This document shows, one piece after another, positions 1 to 7,675 of a stretch of 36,738 nucleotides of DNA. The translations under genes and the position numbers were made by a program. The stretch covers positions 1,736-38,473 of the forward strand of contig DKVF01000099.1 in assembly GCA_002491065.1 (NCBI GenBank), in the 5' to 3' direction. Every line of letters begins with the position of its first letter. Within the stretch, counting starts at the first letter, position 1. Below the pieces are notes generated by a model. That model was not told the DNA's origin, made no database searches, and was given only the letters and a program-made list of their open reading frames with translations. The stretch is from Peptococcaceae bacterium UBA7185. Lineage in GTDB: Bacteria > Bacillota > Peptococcia > Peptococcales > Peptococcaceae.

Positions 1-103
1 AGTTGAATAAATAAAGCTTTTAGGGTAAAATATAAATATAAATATTTTTAATGCATAGAGAATAACTAGGTAAAGATAGTCTCTATGAAGAGGAGGGATA
101 TTT

Positions 104-370
104 TTGTTTATTTGGAATCGTGTGGAGTTGTTAACAACCTTGTCAATGGAGTATTATTTACGGGCAAGGGCTTTATTGCAGCAAAATGGCATAAAAATGC
201 AGAGCAAACAGATTCCCGTTCGGGAAGATGTAAGAAAAGGCGGGATGCTGCAGCGTCCGACGGAGCAATACCGTATTTATGTGCATAAAGAGGACATGGA
301 GCGGGCCCAGGAGGTACTGAGCCAGCTTGGTGCGCAGGAACAACATGTGTATAATGCGCTGGAGTGGTAG
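104..370 (+). CDS. Small cytosolic protein, DUF2007-like
   Basis: This encodes about 88 residues with no signal peptide or membrane segment. I chose the TTG at 104 because AGGAGGG lies six bases upstream at 91-97 and because the first residues (FIWNRVELLTT) look like the start of a family of short Firmicutes proteins that open with a similar strand-forming segment. The C-terminal half contains YRIYVHKEDMERAQEVL, a strand followed by a helix, as in small alpha/beta proteins of the DUF2007 (putative signal-transducing) type. No catalytic residues are evident. It is monocistronic: a strong terminator follows at 422-471 and the next genes run the other way. The family assignment is a pattern match and the function is unknown. 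Confidence 0.65.
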   Translation: MFIWNRVELLTTLSMEYYLRARALLQQNGIKMQSKQIPVREDVRKGGMLQRPTEQYRIYVHKEDMERAQEVLSQLGAQEQHVYNALEW

Positions 371-421
371 ATGGGAGGAAGGATGTTCACCAAATTTGCG
401 GCAAATCAAAAAAGATGAAAG

Positions 422-471
422 AGGACTGTCGGCGGAAGTGTTAAGCATTTGCGTAAGGGACAGTCCTTTTT
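422..471 (+). terminator. Intrinsic terminator of the small DUF2007-like gene
   Basis: AGGACTGTC at 422-430 pairs with GACAGTCCT at 459-467 around a 28-base loop, and a T run follows. It ends the transcript of the small upstream gene and reaches almost to the 3' end of the convergent membrane gene. Confidence 0.7.
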
Positions 472-473
472 CA

Positions 474-1208
474 TTAGCTCAAAAAGATTGTGAGCAATCC
501 ATATAAAATGGGTTGGTGGAGCATATACAAAAACAAGGTGTGTTGTCCTATCCAATTTATCACGGGAAGTTTCCAGTGTTTTACGGCATGAAACACACGG
601 CTTTGTAAGAGCATGGGACCACCGAAATAACCCACGCCAAATAAAAAGAGCCAGGGGATAAGAGGAAAGTAATCGGCGGAAAAAAAGGATGCATCAGGTA
701 AGCCGAGCAGGAAAAGCAATGGATATTGATATAATTGCTCTGGTAAGTACCAAAGGGCATAATCCCAGATACCTAAATAGCCGTAATAGATACCTTTAAA
801 AAGCAGAAACAGGATGAGTGATAAACACATCATGGGAAGGGCGGGCAACCGGCTTAAAAGCGGCTTGAAAAATGCTGTGAGCAGATAAGATAAGCCGATT
901 AAGTGCAATACGCCGAAAAGAATGCGTTCATCAGGTATGACAATGCAGGTGACAGCTGTGATAAGTAACGCGCAGGCAAAAATTAATGAGCCATGTTTTG
1001 CAGGATTGCGACTTAAGGTGCATGAGCAGCCGGCTAATAAGATGAAACCTGTACAGATTGTCTGCTGCCAAAGATAGGCACTGTGCTGCTGCATAAAGAT
1101 ACAGGAGCGGTCAAAGACATAGACGTAGTCATAGAGACCGTGATAGAGTACGGCATTGATCAAAAGAAGGCCGCGCAGTAAATCTAATACATGATAACGT
1201 TCGTTCAT
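474..1208 (-). CDS. Membrane acyltransferase-like protein, DUF1624 (HGSNAT catalytic domain family)
   Basis: The protein has about 244 residues and seven to eight hydrophobic segments. It opens with ERYHVLDLLRGLLLINAVLYH, the start typical of the heparan-alpha-glucosaminide N-acetyltransferase/DUF1624 family (an R-G pair in the first helix and a conserved His at its end). The C terminus has the family's GQHTLFLYMLHQPILYG helix. Such proteins are inner-membrane acyltransferases or their relatives, and the substrate here is unknown. The ATG at 1208 overlaps the stop of the upstream hydrolase gene (ATGA), so the pair is probably translationally coupled. An in-frame start at 1226 is possible but lies inside the upstream gene. 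Confidence 0.8.
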   Translation of the reverse strand: MNERYHVLDLLRGLLLINAVLYHGLYDYVYVFDRSCIFMQQHSAYLWQQTICTGFILLAGCSCTLSRNPAKHGSLIFACALLITAVTCIVIPDERILFGVLHLIGLSYLLTAFFKPLLSRLPALPMMCLSLILFLLFKGIYYGYLGIWDYALWYLPEQLYQYPLLFLLGLPDASFFSADYFPLIPWLFLFGVGYFGGPMLLQSRVFHAVKHWKLPVINWIGQHTLFLYMLHQPILYGLLTIFLS

Positions 1209-1843
1209 TGACTTAACTTCCCACAAATAGTTGTTGTATCGGCAATGGTGACGCCGATTCCAGAAAGCTCCTGTACGCCCTTTTCGTAAAGTCCTGATAT
1301 GGCATCTTGGGTCAGTAATAGACGAAAGTCCCGTTCACTGGCTTCGTATATGCTGGTGCGGGGGCAGTTGGGAAAGTTACAGCCGCAAAAAATGAGCGTG
1401 TTGACGTCATGGTCACGCAGAAATTTTTCTAAATCGGTGCGAAAAAATGCGCCCCAGCGTGATTTGTACATGGCCCATTCCTGTGGCCCTAATTGTTGAA
1501 ACCCGCCTTGCAAAAGCAGTTCCCAATCAAGAGAGGGGGCGGCGGAGGGTTTGAGGGCGAGGGGAAAATCGGCTCCGGCAGAATAGGGCGCAATCATGGT
1601 AGTTCCCTTTTGCACTTGTTCACGGCGGCATAAGTCCACATTAGAGCCGTCGGACAGATAGCAGCGCAGTACATGAATGATGGGAATGTGCTGTGTTCGC
1701 GCTGTTTGCAGGAGTTGTTGTATCTGCGGAAGAACTGCGTAGCTGCCGGAAATTTCTGTAGGAGAACCGGGCAAAATGAAATCATTTTGAAAGTCGATTA
1801 CAATGACAGCACAATGGTTGTAGTCAGCGGCAAGAAGCGACAT
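1205..1843 (-). CDS. Isochorismatase-family cysteine hydrolase
   Basis: The 212-residue protein has the isochorismatase-like hydrolase fold. The catalytic Asp is in VIDFQNDF near residue 17, the Lys in YKSRWGAFF near 127, and the nucleophilic Cys in the GCNFPNCPRTSIYEASERDF segment, which is the family's usual Cys-before-helix motif. Members hydrolyse amides, ureas or vinyl ethers (nicotinamidase, carbamoylsarcosine hydrolase, biuret hydrolase), and the substrate cannot be read from sequence. It is the first gene of a two-gene operon with the membrane acyltransferase. It lies divergent from the MFS transporter at 2037 across a 190-base AT-rich intergenic region, so shared control with the amine cassette is possible but unproven. 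Confidence 0.85.
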   Translation of the reverse strand: MSLLAADYNHCAVIVIDFQNDFILPGSPTEISGSYAVLPQIQQLLQTARTQHIPIIHVLRCYLSDGSNVDLCRREQVQKGTTMIAPYSAGADFPLALKPSAAPSLDWELLLQGGFQQLGPQEWAMYKSRWGAFFRTDLEKFLRDHDVNTLIFCGCNFPNCPRTSIYEASERDFRLLLTQDAISGLYEKGVQELSGIGVTIADTTTICGKLSQ

Positions 1844-2036
1844 GTTAAGTACCTCCGATAAATGAGTATTTTTTTGATGATGATTCTATTAAAGTATAGT
1901 ACAAAAAAGCTGAAAAGTCCTGCCTATTAGAAAATTTCTTTGAAAACATTGAATTTACAAAGCAGGATAGGTGTGATAGGATAAACAAGAAAAATTATAA
2001 TAATAAATAAAAACATGATATCGAGGAGTGAAAGTC

Positions 2037-3293
2037 TTGGCTGCTGCAACGGAGAAGATTGGGAAAAATGATATTGCTTTGTTTGGGATTTGTTGGTTTG
2101 GTTATTTTTTCGCCTATTTTGGTCGGATGAATTACTCGGCTTGCATGGCCTCCATTATTTTAGCTGAGGGCTATTCAAAGGGTATGGTAGGTCTGGTAGG
2201 AACCGGCTTATTTATTACTTATGGCTTGGGACAAATTTTCAGCGGCTTTTTAGGCGATTATGTAGCGCCACGCAAGATGATTGTTGTTGGTTTGATTGGT
2301 TCCAGTTTGAGTAATTTGGGGATGTGTCTGGCACCCAATTTGAATGTGATGATTGTTGTCTGGTGTGTGAATGGATTCATGCAGTCTCTGCTGTGGTCGC
2401 CGATTGTTCGGTTGTTTGCGCAGTATTTTACGGCTCAGGTACGGGGAACCTTAGGCGTTTACATTAACAGCACCGTGCCGGTGGGTACTTTGGCTACGTA
2501 TGGATTTACTGCGTTGATTTTGGAACTTACAGGTGATTGGAAACAGGTCTTTCTGGGCTCATTTTTTGTTGTGATGCTTACAGCAGTTGGCTGGTGGATT
2601 GGCACAGGAATGCTGCTGCCTAAGCTGACCCGTGTAGATATAGAGGTTACCGAGCAGACTGGTACTGGAAAGGGGAAAACGATCGAGAAAGCGCCTTTAG
2701 GTGAATTAGTTTTGGGCTCAGGCATGGTCTTTATGTGCTTGGTGTTAATGATGCAAGGCATGCTAAAAGAGGGAATTACAGCCTGGATGCCGAGTTTGAT
2801 GGGCGAAAAATTTGCAGTAGGCACGACATTAGCCATTGTAAGTACGGCGTTAATTCCTATGTTTAATATTATTGGCATCAGCATTGCGGCGGCGGTTCGC
2901 AAGGTGATTGGCGATGAAGTGCGTTGTTCCATTTTTCTGTTTATCGCAGGGACTATTGCTTTGGTTGTATTGTATCTGACATCTTTCATTGGTTTAATAC
3001 CGATGTTTGTATTTTTCTCTGTGGCCACAACGATTATGATGGCGGTAAATACTGTATATGTAGGCGTTGTACCGGGATACTTTGCAAAAAAAGGGCGGAG
3101 TTCATCGGTTTCAGGCATTTTGAATGCCTTTGTCAACTTGGGCATTGCCACTTCTATGTTTGCCACAGGAGCATTTTCTGAAGCTTTTGGATGGGATATG
3201 ACTATGATTTTCTGGTGCGTATGCGGTGGTATTGGGATTTTTTCCAGCTTTATCGGTTATCAAATATGGAAGAATTATAAAGTGGGACTATAG
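2037..3293 (+). CDS. MFS transporter, organophosphate:phosphate antiporter (OPA)-like
   Basis: About 418 residues with roughly twelve transmembrane helices. The N-terminal helix carries YFFAYFGRMNYSACMASI, close to the R-x-N-Y signature of the OPA branch (GlpT, UhpT and relatives), and GDYVAPRKMIVVG is the usual MFS loop 2-3 motif. I prefer the TTG at 2037 because GAGGAG (2023-2028) is then eight bases away; the GTG at 2028 overlaps that ribosome-binding site. It sits upstream of the PucR-type regulator and the aminotransferase/dehydrogenase genes, so import of their substrate or export of their product is a reasonable inference. Homologous carriers also move non-phosphate anions, so the substrate is open. 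Confidence 0.8.
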   Translation: MAAATEKIGKNDIALFGICWFGYFFAYFGRMNYSACMASIILAEGYSKGMVGLVGTGLFITYGLGQIFSGFLGDYVAPRKMIVVGLIGSSLSNLGMCLAPNLNVMIVVWCVNGFMQSLLWSPIVRLFAQYFTAQVRGTLGVYINSTVPVGTLATYGFTALILELTGDWKQVFLGSFFVVMLTAVGWWIGTGMLLPKLTRVDIEVTEQTGTGKGKTIEKAPLGELVLGSGMVFMCLVLMMQGMLKEGITAWMPSLMGEKFAVGTTLAIVSTALIPMFNIIGISIAAAVRKVIGDEVRCSIFLFIAGTIALVVLYLTSFIGLIPMFVFFSVATTIMMAVNTVYVGVVPGYFAKKGRSSSVSGILNAFVNLGIATSMFATGAFSEAFGWDMTMIFWCVCGGIGIFSSFIGYQIWKNYKVGL

Positions 3294-3469
3294 CCGACCT
3301 CACTGCATCACAGAGGTGTATTGCATGAATTCGTTGTGCCTGAAGGATGAAACTTTAACTCTTAGCTTTTATGCAGTAAGAGGCCAGCACAAAAAACTTG
3401 CAATGGGGAAAAGAAATCGCTAAAATAAGATAGAACAGCATGAGATGTAGGAAGGTTGGGTGAGTAGTT

Positions 3470-4627
3470 ATGGCGGTTTTATTATCTGATTTGTATGAAA
3501 GTATAAAAAATCAAGACGTTACCTTGGTAGCAGGTGAACGGGGAATGGGCAATGTGGTACGTTGGCTGCATATGGTAGAGAGCAATGCAATCTCCTCGTT
3601 TTTAGACGGACAGGAAATTGCATTTACAACGGGCGTAGGGCTGAACAGGGATGAGACTTTATTAGATCTTGTCAAAGCCAACAATGAGCATAAGGCCAGC
3701 GGGATGGTAATTAATATTGGGCCGTTTATAAAAGAAGTACCAAAAGATGTAATCGATTATTGCAATAAGGAAGGTTTTCCGCTGTTTACGGTGCCATGGC
3801 GGGTACATATGGCAGAGATTATGCGCTCAATTTGCTATATCATTACTGAATCGGATAAATATAATCTGGAATTGTCCAGCGCTGTAAAAAATGCTATTTT
3901 TTTCAGCAATCAAGAAGAGCTTTATGTGCCACAATTGGAGCGTAACAACTTTTTACCTACATGGACGTATTGTATCACTGTTGTGGAAATTATAGAAAAT
4001 GGAGAAAAGGTTTCCGAAGAAAAATTGCAGCGTTATCTGAAAAATATGGAAAATTATATGATTTTTTCTCGCAAAAAAACTTTTGTGTTTGAATTAGGCG
4101 GCAATATTGTGCTGTTATTTGCCGGATATGCAGAGACTATGGTGAAAAAGACCGTGACAGATATGCTGAAACGTTGCAACTTTCAGAAAGAACAGTGCTA
4201 TATAGGCATTGGCCGTGCCACGCCGAATGCACAGAATATTGGGAAATCCTATCGGCAGGCTTGCCAGGTATTAAAATTGCAGAAAAATACACAGAATGAC
4301 AAAGGCGTGGTAGCTTATCAGGATTTAGGAATTTACACATTACTGATGGATATTGAAAATGAAGATGTGATAAATGAGTATTATGCGGAAACAATCCAGA
4401 AATTGGTTGAATATGATAAGCTGAACCAGACAAATTATTGTGAAGTTTTACAGTGCTATCTGGAGCATAGTGGCAGTGTAAAAGAAACAGCAGAAGCGAT
4501 GTTTGTACATCGGAATACCATCAACTACAAAATTAACAAGATAGAAGAAATGTTAAATTGTGATCTTTCAGAATTAGATACTCGTTTACTGTACAGTATT
4601 GCCTTTATGCTGAAGCGAATCATGTGA
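3470..4627 (+). CDS. PucR/CdaR-type transcriptional regulator
   Basis: A 385-residue protein with three parts. Residues 1-120 form a PucR-like sensor domain, the middle (about 170-290) is the CdaR GGDEF-like region, and the C terminus is a helix-turn-helix of the HTH_30 type (VKETAEAMFVHRNTINYKINKIEEML, near 335-365). PucR regulators usually activate genes for purine, GABA, proline or other nitrogen-compound catabolism in response to the substrate. GGTTGGGTGAG precedes the ATG. It lies between a transporter gene and a highly expressed aminotransferase/dehydrogenase pair, which are its probable targets. The 177 bases between the MFS stop and this gene show no clear terminator. Confidence 0.88.
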   Translation: MAVLLSDLYESIKNQDVTLVAGERGMGNVVRWLHMVESNAISSFLDGQEIAFTTGVGLNRDETLLDLVKANNEHKASGMVINIGPFIKEVPKDVIDYCNKEGFPLFTVPWRVHMAEIMRSICYIITESDKYNLELSSAVKNAIFFSNQEELYVPQLERNNFLPTWTYCITVVEIIENGEKVSEEKLQRYLKNMENYMIFSRKKTFVFELGGNIVLLFAGYAETMVKKTVTDMLKRCNFQKEQCYIGIGRATPNAQNIGKSYRQACQVLKLQKNTQNDKGVVAYQDLGIYTLLMDIENEDVINEYYAETIQKLVEYDKLNQTNYCEVLQCYLEHSGSVKETAEAMFVHRNTINYKINKIEEMLNCDLSELDTRLLYSIAFMLKRIM

Positions 4628-4731
4628 TGATATGGTATGTCAAAAAGAGACAATACGTAGTATAAATTGAAATATGAATTGTGTATTTATTCCTGTGTGC
4701 GATAGCACAGAAAAAGTTATGCTTATAGATA

Positions 4732-4759
4732 TTGAATTTTTTTAGATATGATATATTAT
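4732..4759 (+). promoter_or_regulatory. Sigma-A-type promoter of the aminotransferase gene
   Basis: TTGAAT (4732-4737) and TATTAT (4754-4759) are 16 bases apart in a very AT-rich stretch. Transcription would start near 4766, immediately before the leader hairpins. This is the best promoter match between the regulator gene and the aminotransferase. Confidence 0.5.
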
Positions 4760-4766
4760 ATTTATA

Positions 4767-4810
4767 GGTTTCGAAAAAGAAACGCCACTGTTAGGGTGTG
4801 GTTTCTTTTT
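4767..4810 (+). promoter_or_regulatory. Leader with two competing hairpins, possible attenuator
   Basis: One hairpin pairs AAAAAGAAA plus CCAC (4774-4788) with GTGG plus TTTCTTTTT (4798-4810) around a nine-base loop. It ends in a T run and looks like an intrinsic terminator 39 bases before the aminotransferase ATG. The bases just upstream, GGTTTC (about 4768-4773), can instead pair with the same GAAAC at 4779-4783. The two structures are mutually exclusive, because GGTTTC occurs both before and inside the terminator 3' arm. That is the geometry of a transcription attenuator; the signal sensed, if any, is not visible. Confidence 0.4.
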
Positions 4811-4848
4811 AAAAATAACTTTATATATCTGAAAGGATGGTAATTACC

Positions 4849-6231
4849 ATGGCATTAACAGGAAAAGAAATTTCTCAGATGCATGCACAGTACATCGCAC
4901 AGTCTTGGTCCAAATCCGGCGGTGCAGCAAGAGCAATTGAAAGAGGCGAAGGCGTTTATCTGTATGATTACGACGGAAATAAAATTACAGATATGTCCTC
5001 CTTGCTGGTTTGTGCAAACTTAGGTCATAGCCTGCCAGAAATCGTAAATGCAATTAAAGCACAGGCTGATAAATTATGCTTTGCTGCTCCTTGCTATGCA
5101 ACAGAAGCAAAATCCACACTGGCTAAAAAGATCGTTGACATTGCTGGTGCTGATCATTTCCAGAGAGTTCTGTTCACCAACGCTGGTGCAGATGCTAACG
5201 AAAATGCTATCAAAATCGCTCGTAATTTCACAGGCCGTACCAAAATTTTCAACCGTTACAGAAGCTATCACGGCGCTACATTGGGTGCTTCCAATGCTTC
5301 CGGTGACTGGAGACGTTTCGCAGCTGAAGTTGGCGGTGCCAATGGTTTCGTAAAATTTATCGACCCATACACCTATCATGATGGTTGGGATGTAGCTGAT
5401 GAAGAAAAAGCTACCAAATATTATCTGCACCTGTTAGAAGAACAGTTACACTATGAAGGTACCGATCATGTTGCAGCAATCATGATGGAATCCATCACTG
5501 GTGCTAACGGCGTTCTGATTCCGCCAAAAGGTTACATGGAAGGCGTACGCGCTTTGTGCGACAAATATGGCATCCTGATGATTTGCGATGAAGTTATGGC
5601 TGGTTTTGGTCGTACCGGTAAAATGTTCTGCTGGCAGAACTTTGATATCGTTCCAGATATCATTACTTTCGCAAAAGGCGTTACCTGCGGTTATGTTCCA
5701 CTGGGCGGCGTAGTTATGAGCAAAGAAATCAGCAAATACTTTGAAGAACATGTACTGCAGTGCGGCTTGACCTACAGTGGTCATACACTGGCTTGCGCAG
5801 CTGGTAATGCAGCAGTTGACTACTATCTGGAACACAATGTTTGCGATCATGTAAACGAAGTTGGCGCTTACCTGGCTAAATGGGAAGACGAAATGGTAGA
5901 AAAACATGCTTGCGTTGGCGAGGCTCGTCATATCGGTCTGTTCACAGCATTTGAATTGGTAAAAGACAAAGCAACTCGTGAACCATTAGATTACTATGGT
6001 AAACCAAATGCAATCAAAACTCAGGCTATTGCAAAATTGGAAAACGAATACAACATTCATCTGTATGGTCGTGAAAACACAATGTCCATTTGCCCACCAT
6101 TGACCATCACCAAAGAAGAATTGGATGAAGTATTACCAAAAATTGATGCAGTTCTGACTTGGATCGACGAACAGTTAGCAACTGTAGAAAAGAACCCAGA
6201 CTATACTACAGCTGTAGCTATTGTGAAATAG
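4849..6231 (+). CDS. Class III (PLP) aminotransferase, taurine:2-oxoglutarate aminotransferase-like
   Basis: The 460-residue protein is a class III omega-aminotransferase. Recognisable elements are SSLLVCANLGHSLPEIV near 45-60, the PLP-phosphate region FTNAGADANENAIKIAR near 110, RYRSYHGATLGASN near 140, the Asp of CDEVMAGFGRTG near 245 and the PLP lysine in TFAKGVTCGYVPLGG near 280. The spacing and the RSYHGAT/GDWRRF segment resemble the taurine-2-oxoglutarate/taurine-pyruvate group rather than ornithine or GABA enzymes, but this is recognition by eye. It would convert an omega-amino acid to an aldehyde in the cytosol. GAAAGGATGG precedes the ATG at 4849. Codon choice is strongly biased (CCA for Pro, GAA, AAA), unlike the flanking genes, which suggests high expression. 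Paired with the dehydrogenase downstream. Confidence 0.85.
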   Translation: MALTGKEISQMHAQYIAQSWSKSGGAARAIERGEGVYLYDYDGNKITDMSSLLVCANLGHSLPEIVNAIKAQADKLCFAAPCYATEAKSTLAKKIVDIAGADHFQRVLFTNAGADANENAIKIARNFTGRTKIFNRYRSYHGATLGASNASGDWRRFAAEVGGANGFVKFIDPYTYHDGWDVADEEKATKYYLHLLEEQLHYEGTDHVAAIMMESITGANGVLIPPKGYMEGVRALCDKYGILMICDEVMAGFGRTGKMFCWQNFDIVPDIITFAKGVTCGYVPLGGVVMSKEISKYFEEHVLQCGLTYSGHTLACAAGNAAVDYYLEHNVCDHVNEVGAYLAKWEDEMVEKHACVGEARHIGLFTAFELVKDKATREPLDYYGKPNAIKTQAIAKLENEYNIHLYGRENTMSICPPLTITKEELDEVLPKIDAVLTWIDEQLATVEKNPDYTTAVAIVK

Positions 6232-6283
6232 TTTCACTTTGTGAGAAAACGAGCTGTGTTTGAGCTGGAAATATGAAATTTTG

Positions 6284-6322
6284 ACAGGCTGTCTATTTAC
6301 ATAAGAGTAGATGGCCTGTTTT
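6284..6322 (+). terminator. Intrinsic terminator between aminotransferase and dehydrogenase
   Basis: ACAGGCTGTCTA pairs with TAGATGGCCTGT (12 bp, two G-U pairs) and is followed by TTTTA. It would end or attenuate the aminotransferase transcript about 70 bases before the dehydrogenase start, so the dehydrogenase may have partly independent expression. Confidence 0.6.
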
Positions 6323-6390
6323 ACTAAATGTAAAATCATTAACAATCAATAAACTATTACTTTTGATTCTTGAAAGGTGGATTTTTAATC

Positions 6391-7527
6391 ATGGCATCCT
6401 GGAATTACATTCAGCCAGTAGAAATCAGATTTGGCGCTGGCTTAATCAACAAAATTGATGAAATCGCTCAGGAACTGGGCATTGCAAATGGTCTGTTAGT
6501 AGCAGATAAATTTTTCATGACCAATGGTTTGGCTCAGAAAATCGTTGATGGCAGTAAAGGCGCTTTGACTGCTGCTTTTGGTGATGTTTCTCCAAACCCA
6601 GACGTAACTGAAATTGATGCTTGCGCTGAGTTAATCAGAAAAAATAAACACGGTTTTGTTGTAGCTTTGGGCGGCGGCAGTGCTCTGGATGCTGCAAAAG
6701 CTGCTGCAAGCGTATGCATGACCAATGAATCCATTGCTGAATATCATGGCACAGGCAAACAGTTACCAAAAGAACATCTGCCTTTGATCGCAGTTCCAAC
6801 CACTGCTGGTACCGGTTCTGAAGTAACAAAAGTATCTGTAGTAACCAACCATGCAATCGGCAAAAAAGCTCCAATCAACTGCTTGAACTTCTATCCAACA
6901 CTGGCAGTAATCGACCCAGAATTGACCTACAGCTGCCCACCAAAAGTAACTGCAGGCTGCGGGATTGACGTACTGTGCCATGCTGTAGAAGGTTTCTGGA
7001 GCAAAAATCATCAGCCAATCTGTGATGCAGTTGCATTGCATGCTTGTGATTTGGTATTCAAATATCTGGAACGGGCTTATAAAGACCCACAGGATGTAGA
7101 AGCAAGAGAAAAAATGTGCGAAGCATCTGTAATGGCTGGTTTGGCATTCACCATTCCTCTGACCACAGGTTCTCATGCATGCTCCTTCCCGTTGACCAAT
7201 ATCCATGGCATTCCACATGGTGAAGCTTGCGGTATTACTCTGGACTACTTTGCACACATCAACGCAAACGATCCAGAAGTTGGACCACGTATGAATGATT
7301 TTGCTCAGAAACTTGGTTTCCGTGACATGAACGTAATGGCTGACGAAATCCATGCTCTGAAAGCAAGATTAGGTCTGCGCAATGGCTTGAAAGATTTGAA
7401 TCTGAACGAAGAACAGATTGCTGATCTGGTTCGCATCAGTGTTCATCCAAACCTGCGCAATAACCCAGTATATATCACTGACGAAATGTTAGATGAAATG
7501 TATCATTATCTGGCAACCCAGAACTAA
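6391..7527 (+). CDS. Iron-containing alcohol dehydrogenase, sulfoacetaldehyde reductase-like
   Basis: A 378-residue group III (Fe-type) alcohol dehydrogenase. The NAD(P)-binding region has VALGGGSALDAAKAAA near 95 and PTTAGTGSEVTKVSVV near 140. The metal ligands are probably D190, H197 (in CGIDVLCHAVEGFWS), H264 and H279 (in HACSFPLTNIHGIPHGEACG); the numbers are approximate. It reduces a short aldehyde to an alcohol, or the reverse. The relevant family branch includes sulfoacetaldehyde reductase (SarD), phosphonoacetaldehyde reductase and 4-hydroxybutyrate dehydrogenase. Next to a taurine-type aminotransferase, the favoured reaction is sulfoacetaldehyde to isethionate. GAAAGGTGG precedes the ATG at 6391. 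It has the same strong codon bias as the aminotransferase. Confidence 0.87.
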   Translation: MASWNYIQPVEIRFGAGLINKIDEIAQELGIANGLLVADKFFMTNGLAQKIVDGSKGALTAAFGDVSPNPDVTEIDACAELIRKNKHGFVVALGGGSALDAAKAAASVCMTNESIAEYHGTGKQLPKEHLPLIAVPTTAGTGSEVTKVSVVTNHAIGKKAPINCLNFYPTLAVIDPELTYSCPPKVTAGCGIDVLCHAVEGFWSKNHQPICDAVALHACDLVFKYLERAYKDPQDVEAREKMCEASVMAGLAFTIPLTTGSHACSFPLTNIHGIPHGEACGITLDYFAHINANDPEVGPRMNDFAQKLGFRDMNVMADEIHALKARLGLRNGLKDLNLNEEQIADLVRISVHPNLRNNPVYITDEMLDEMYHYLATQN

Positions 7528-7551
7528 TCATAGTTCTTTCGTTGTTTATTC

Positions 7552-7586
7552 ACAGCGTACCGCATTGAGCGGTACGCTGTTTTTTA
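7552..7586 (+). terminator. Strong terminator after the dehydrogenase gene
   Basis: A perfect 12-bp stem, ACAGCGTACCGC with GCGGTACGCTGT, has a five-base loop (ATTGA) and is followed by TTTTTT. It closes the amine cassette. Confidence 0.9.
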
Positions 7587-7634
7587 CGCAAAAGAAAAGA
7601 CACCTCTATGGATAATATTTCCACAGAGATGTCT
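7587..7634 (-). terminator. Terminator of ychF on the reverse strand
   Basis: Read on the reverse strand, AGACATCTCT pairs with AGAGGTGTCT (10 bp, one G-U) and is followed by TTTTCTTTT. It lies back to back with the dehydrogenase terminator. Confidence 0.75.
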
Positions 7635-7675
7635 GGTTTTAAGCGAGCTTATGCTACATATGTCAGATTTGTTAC

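Noticed and set aside
2459..3166. Long reverse-strand frame opposite the MFS transporter
   Set aside because: It is an antisense shadow of a clear membrane-protein gene, with no ribosome-binding site and low-complexity composition.
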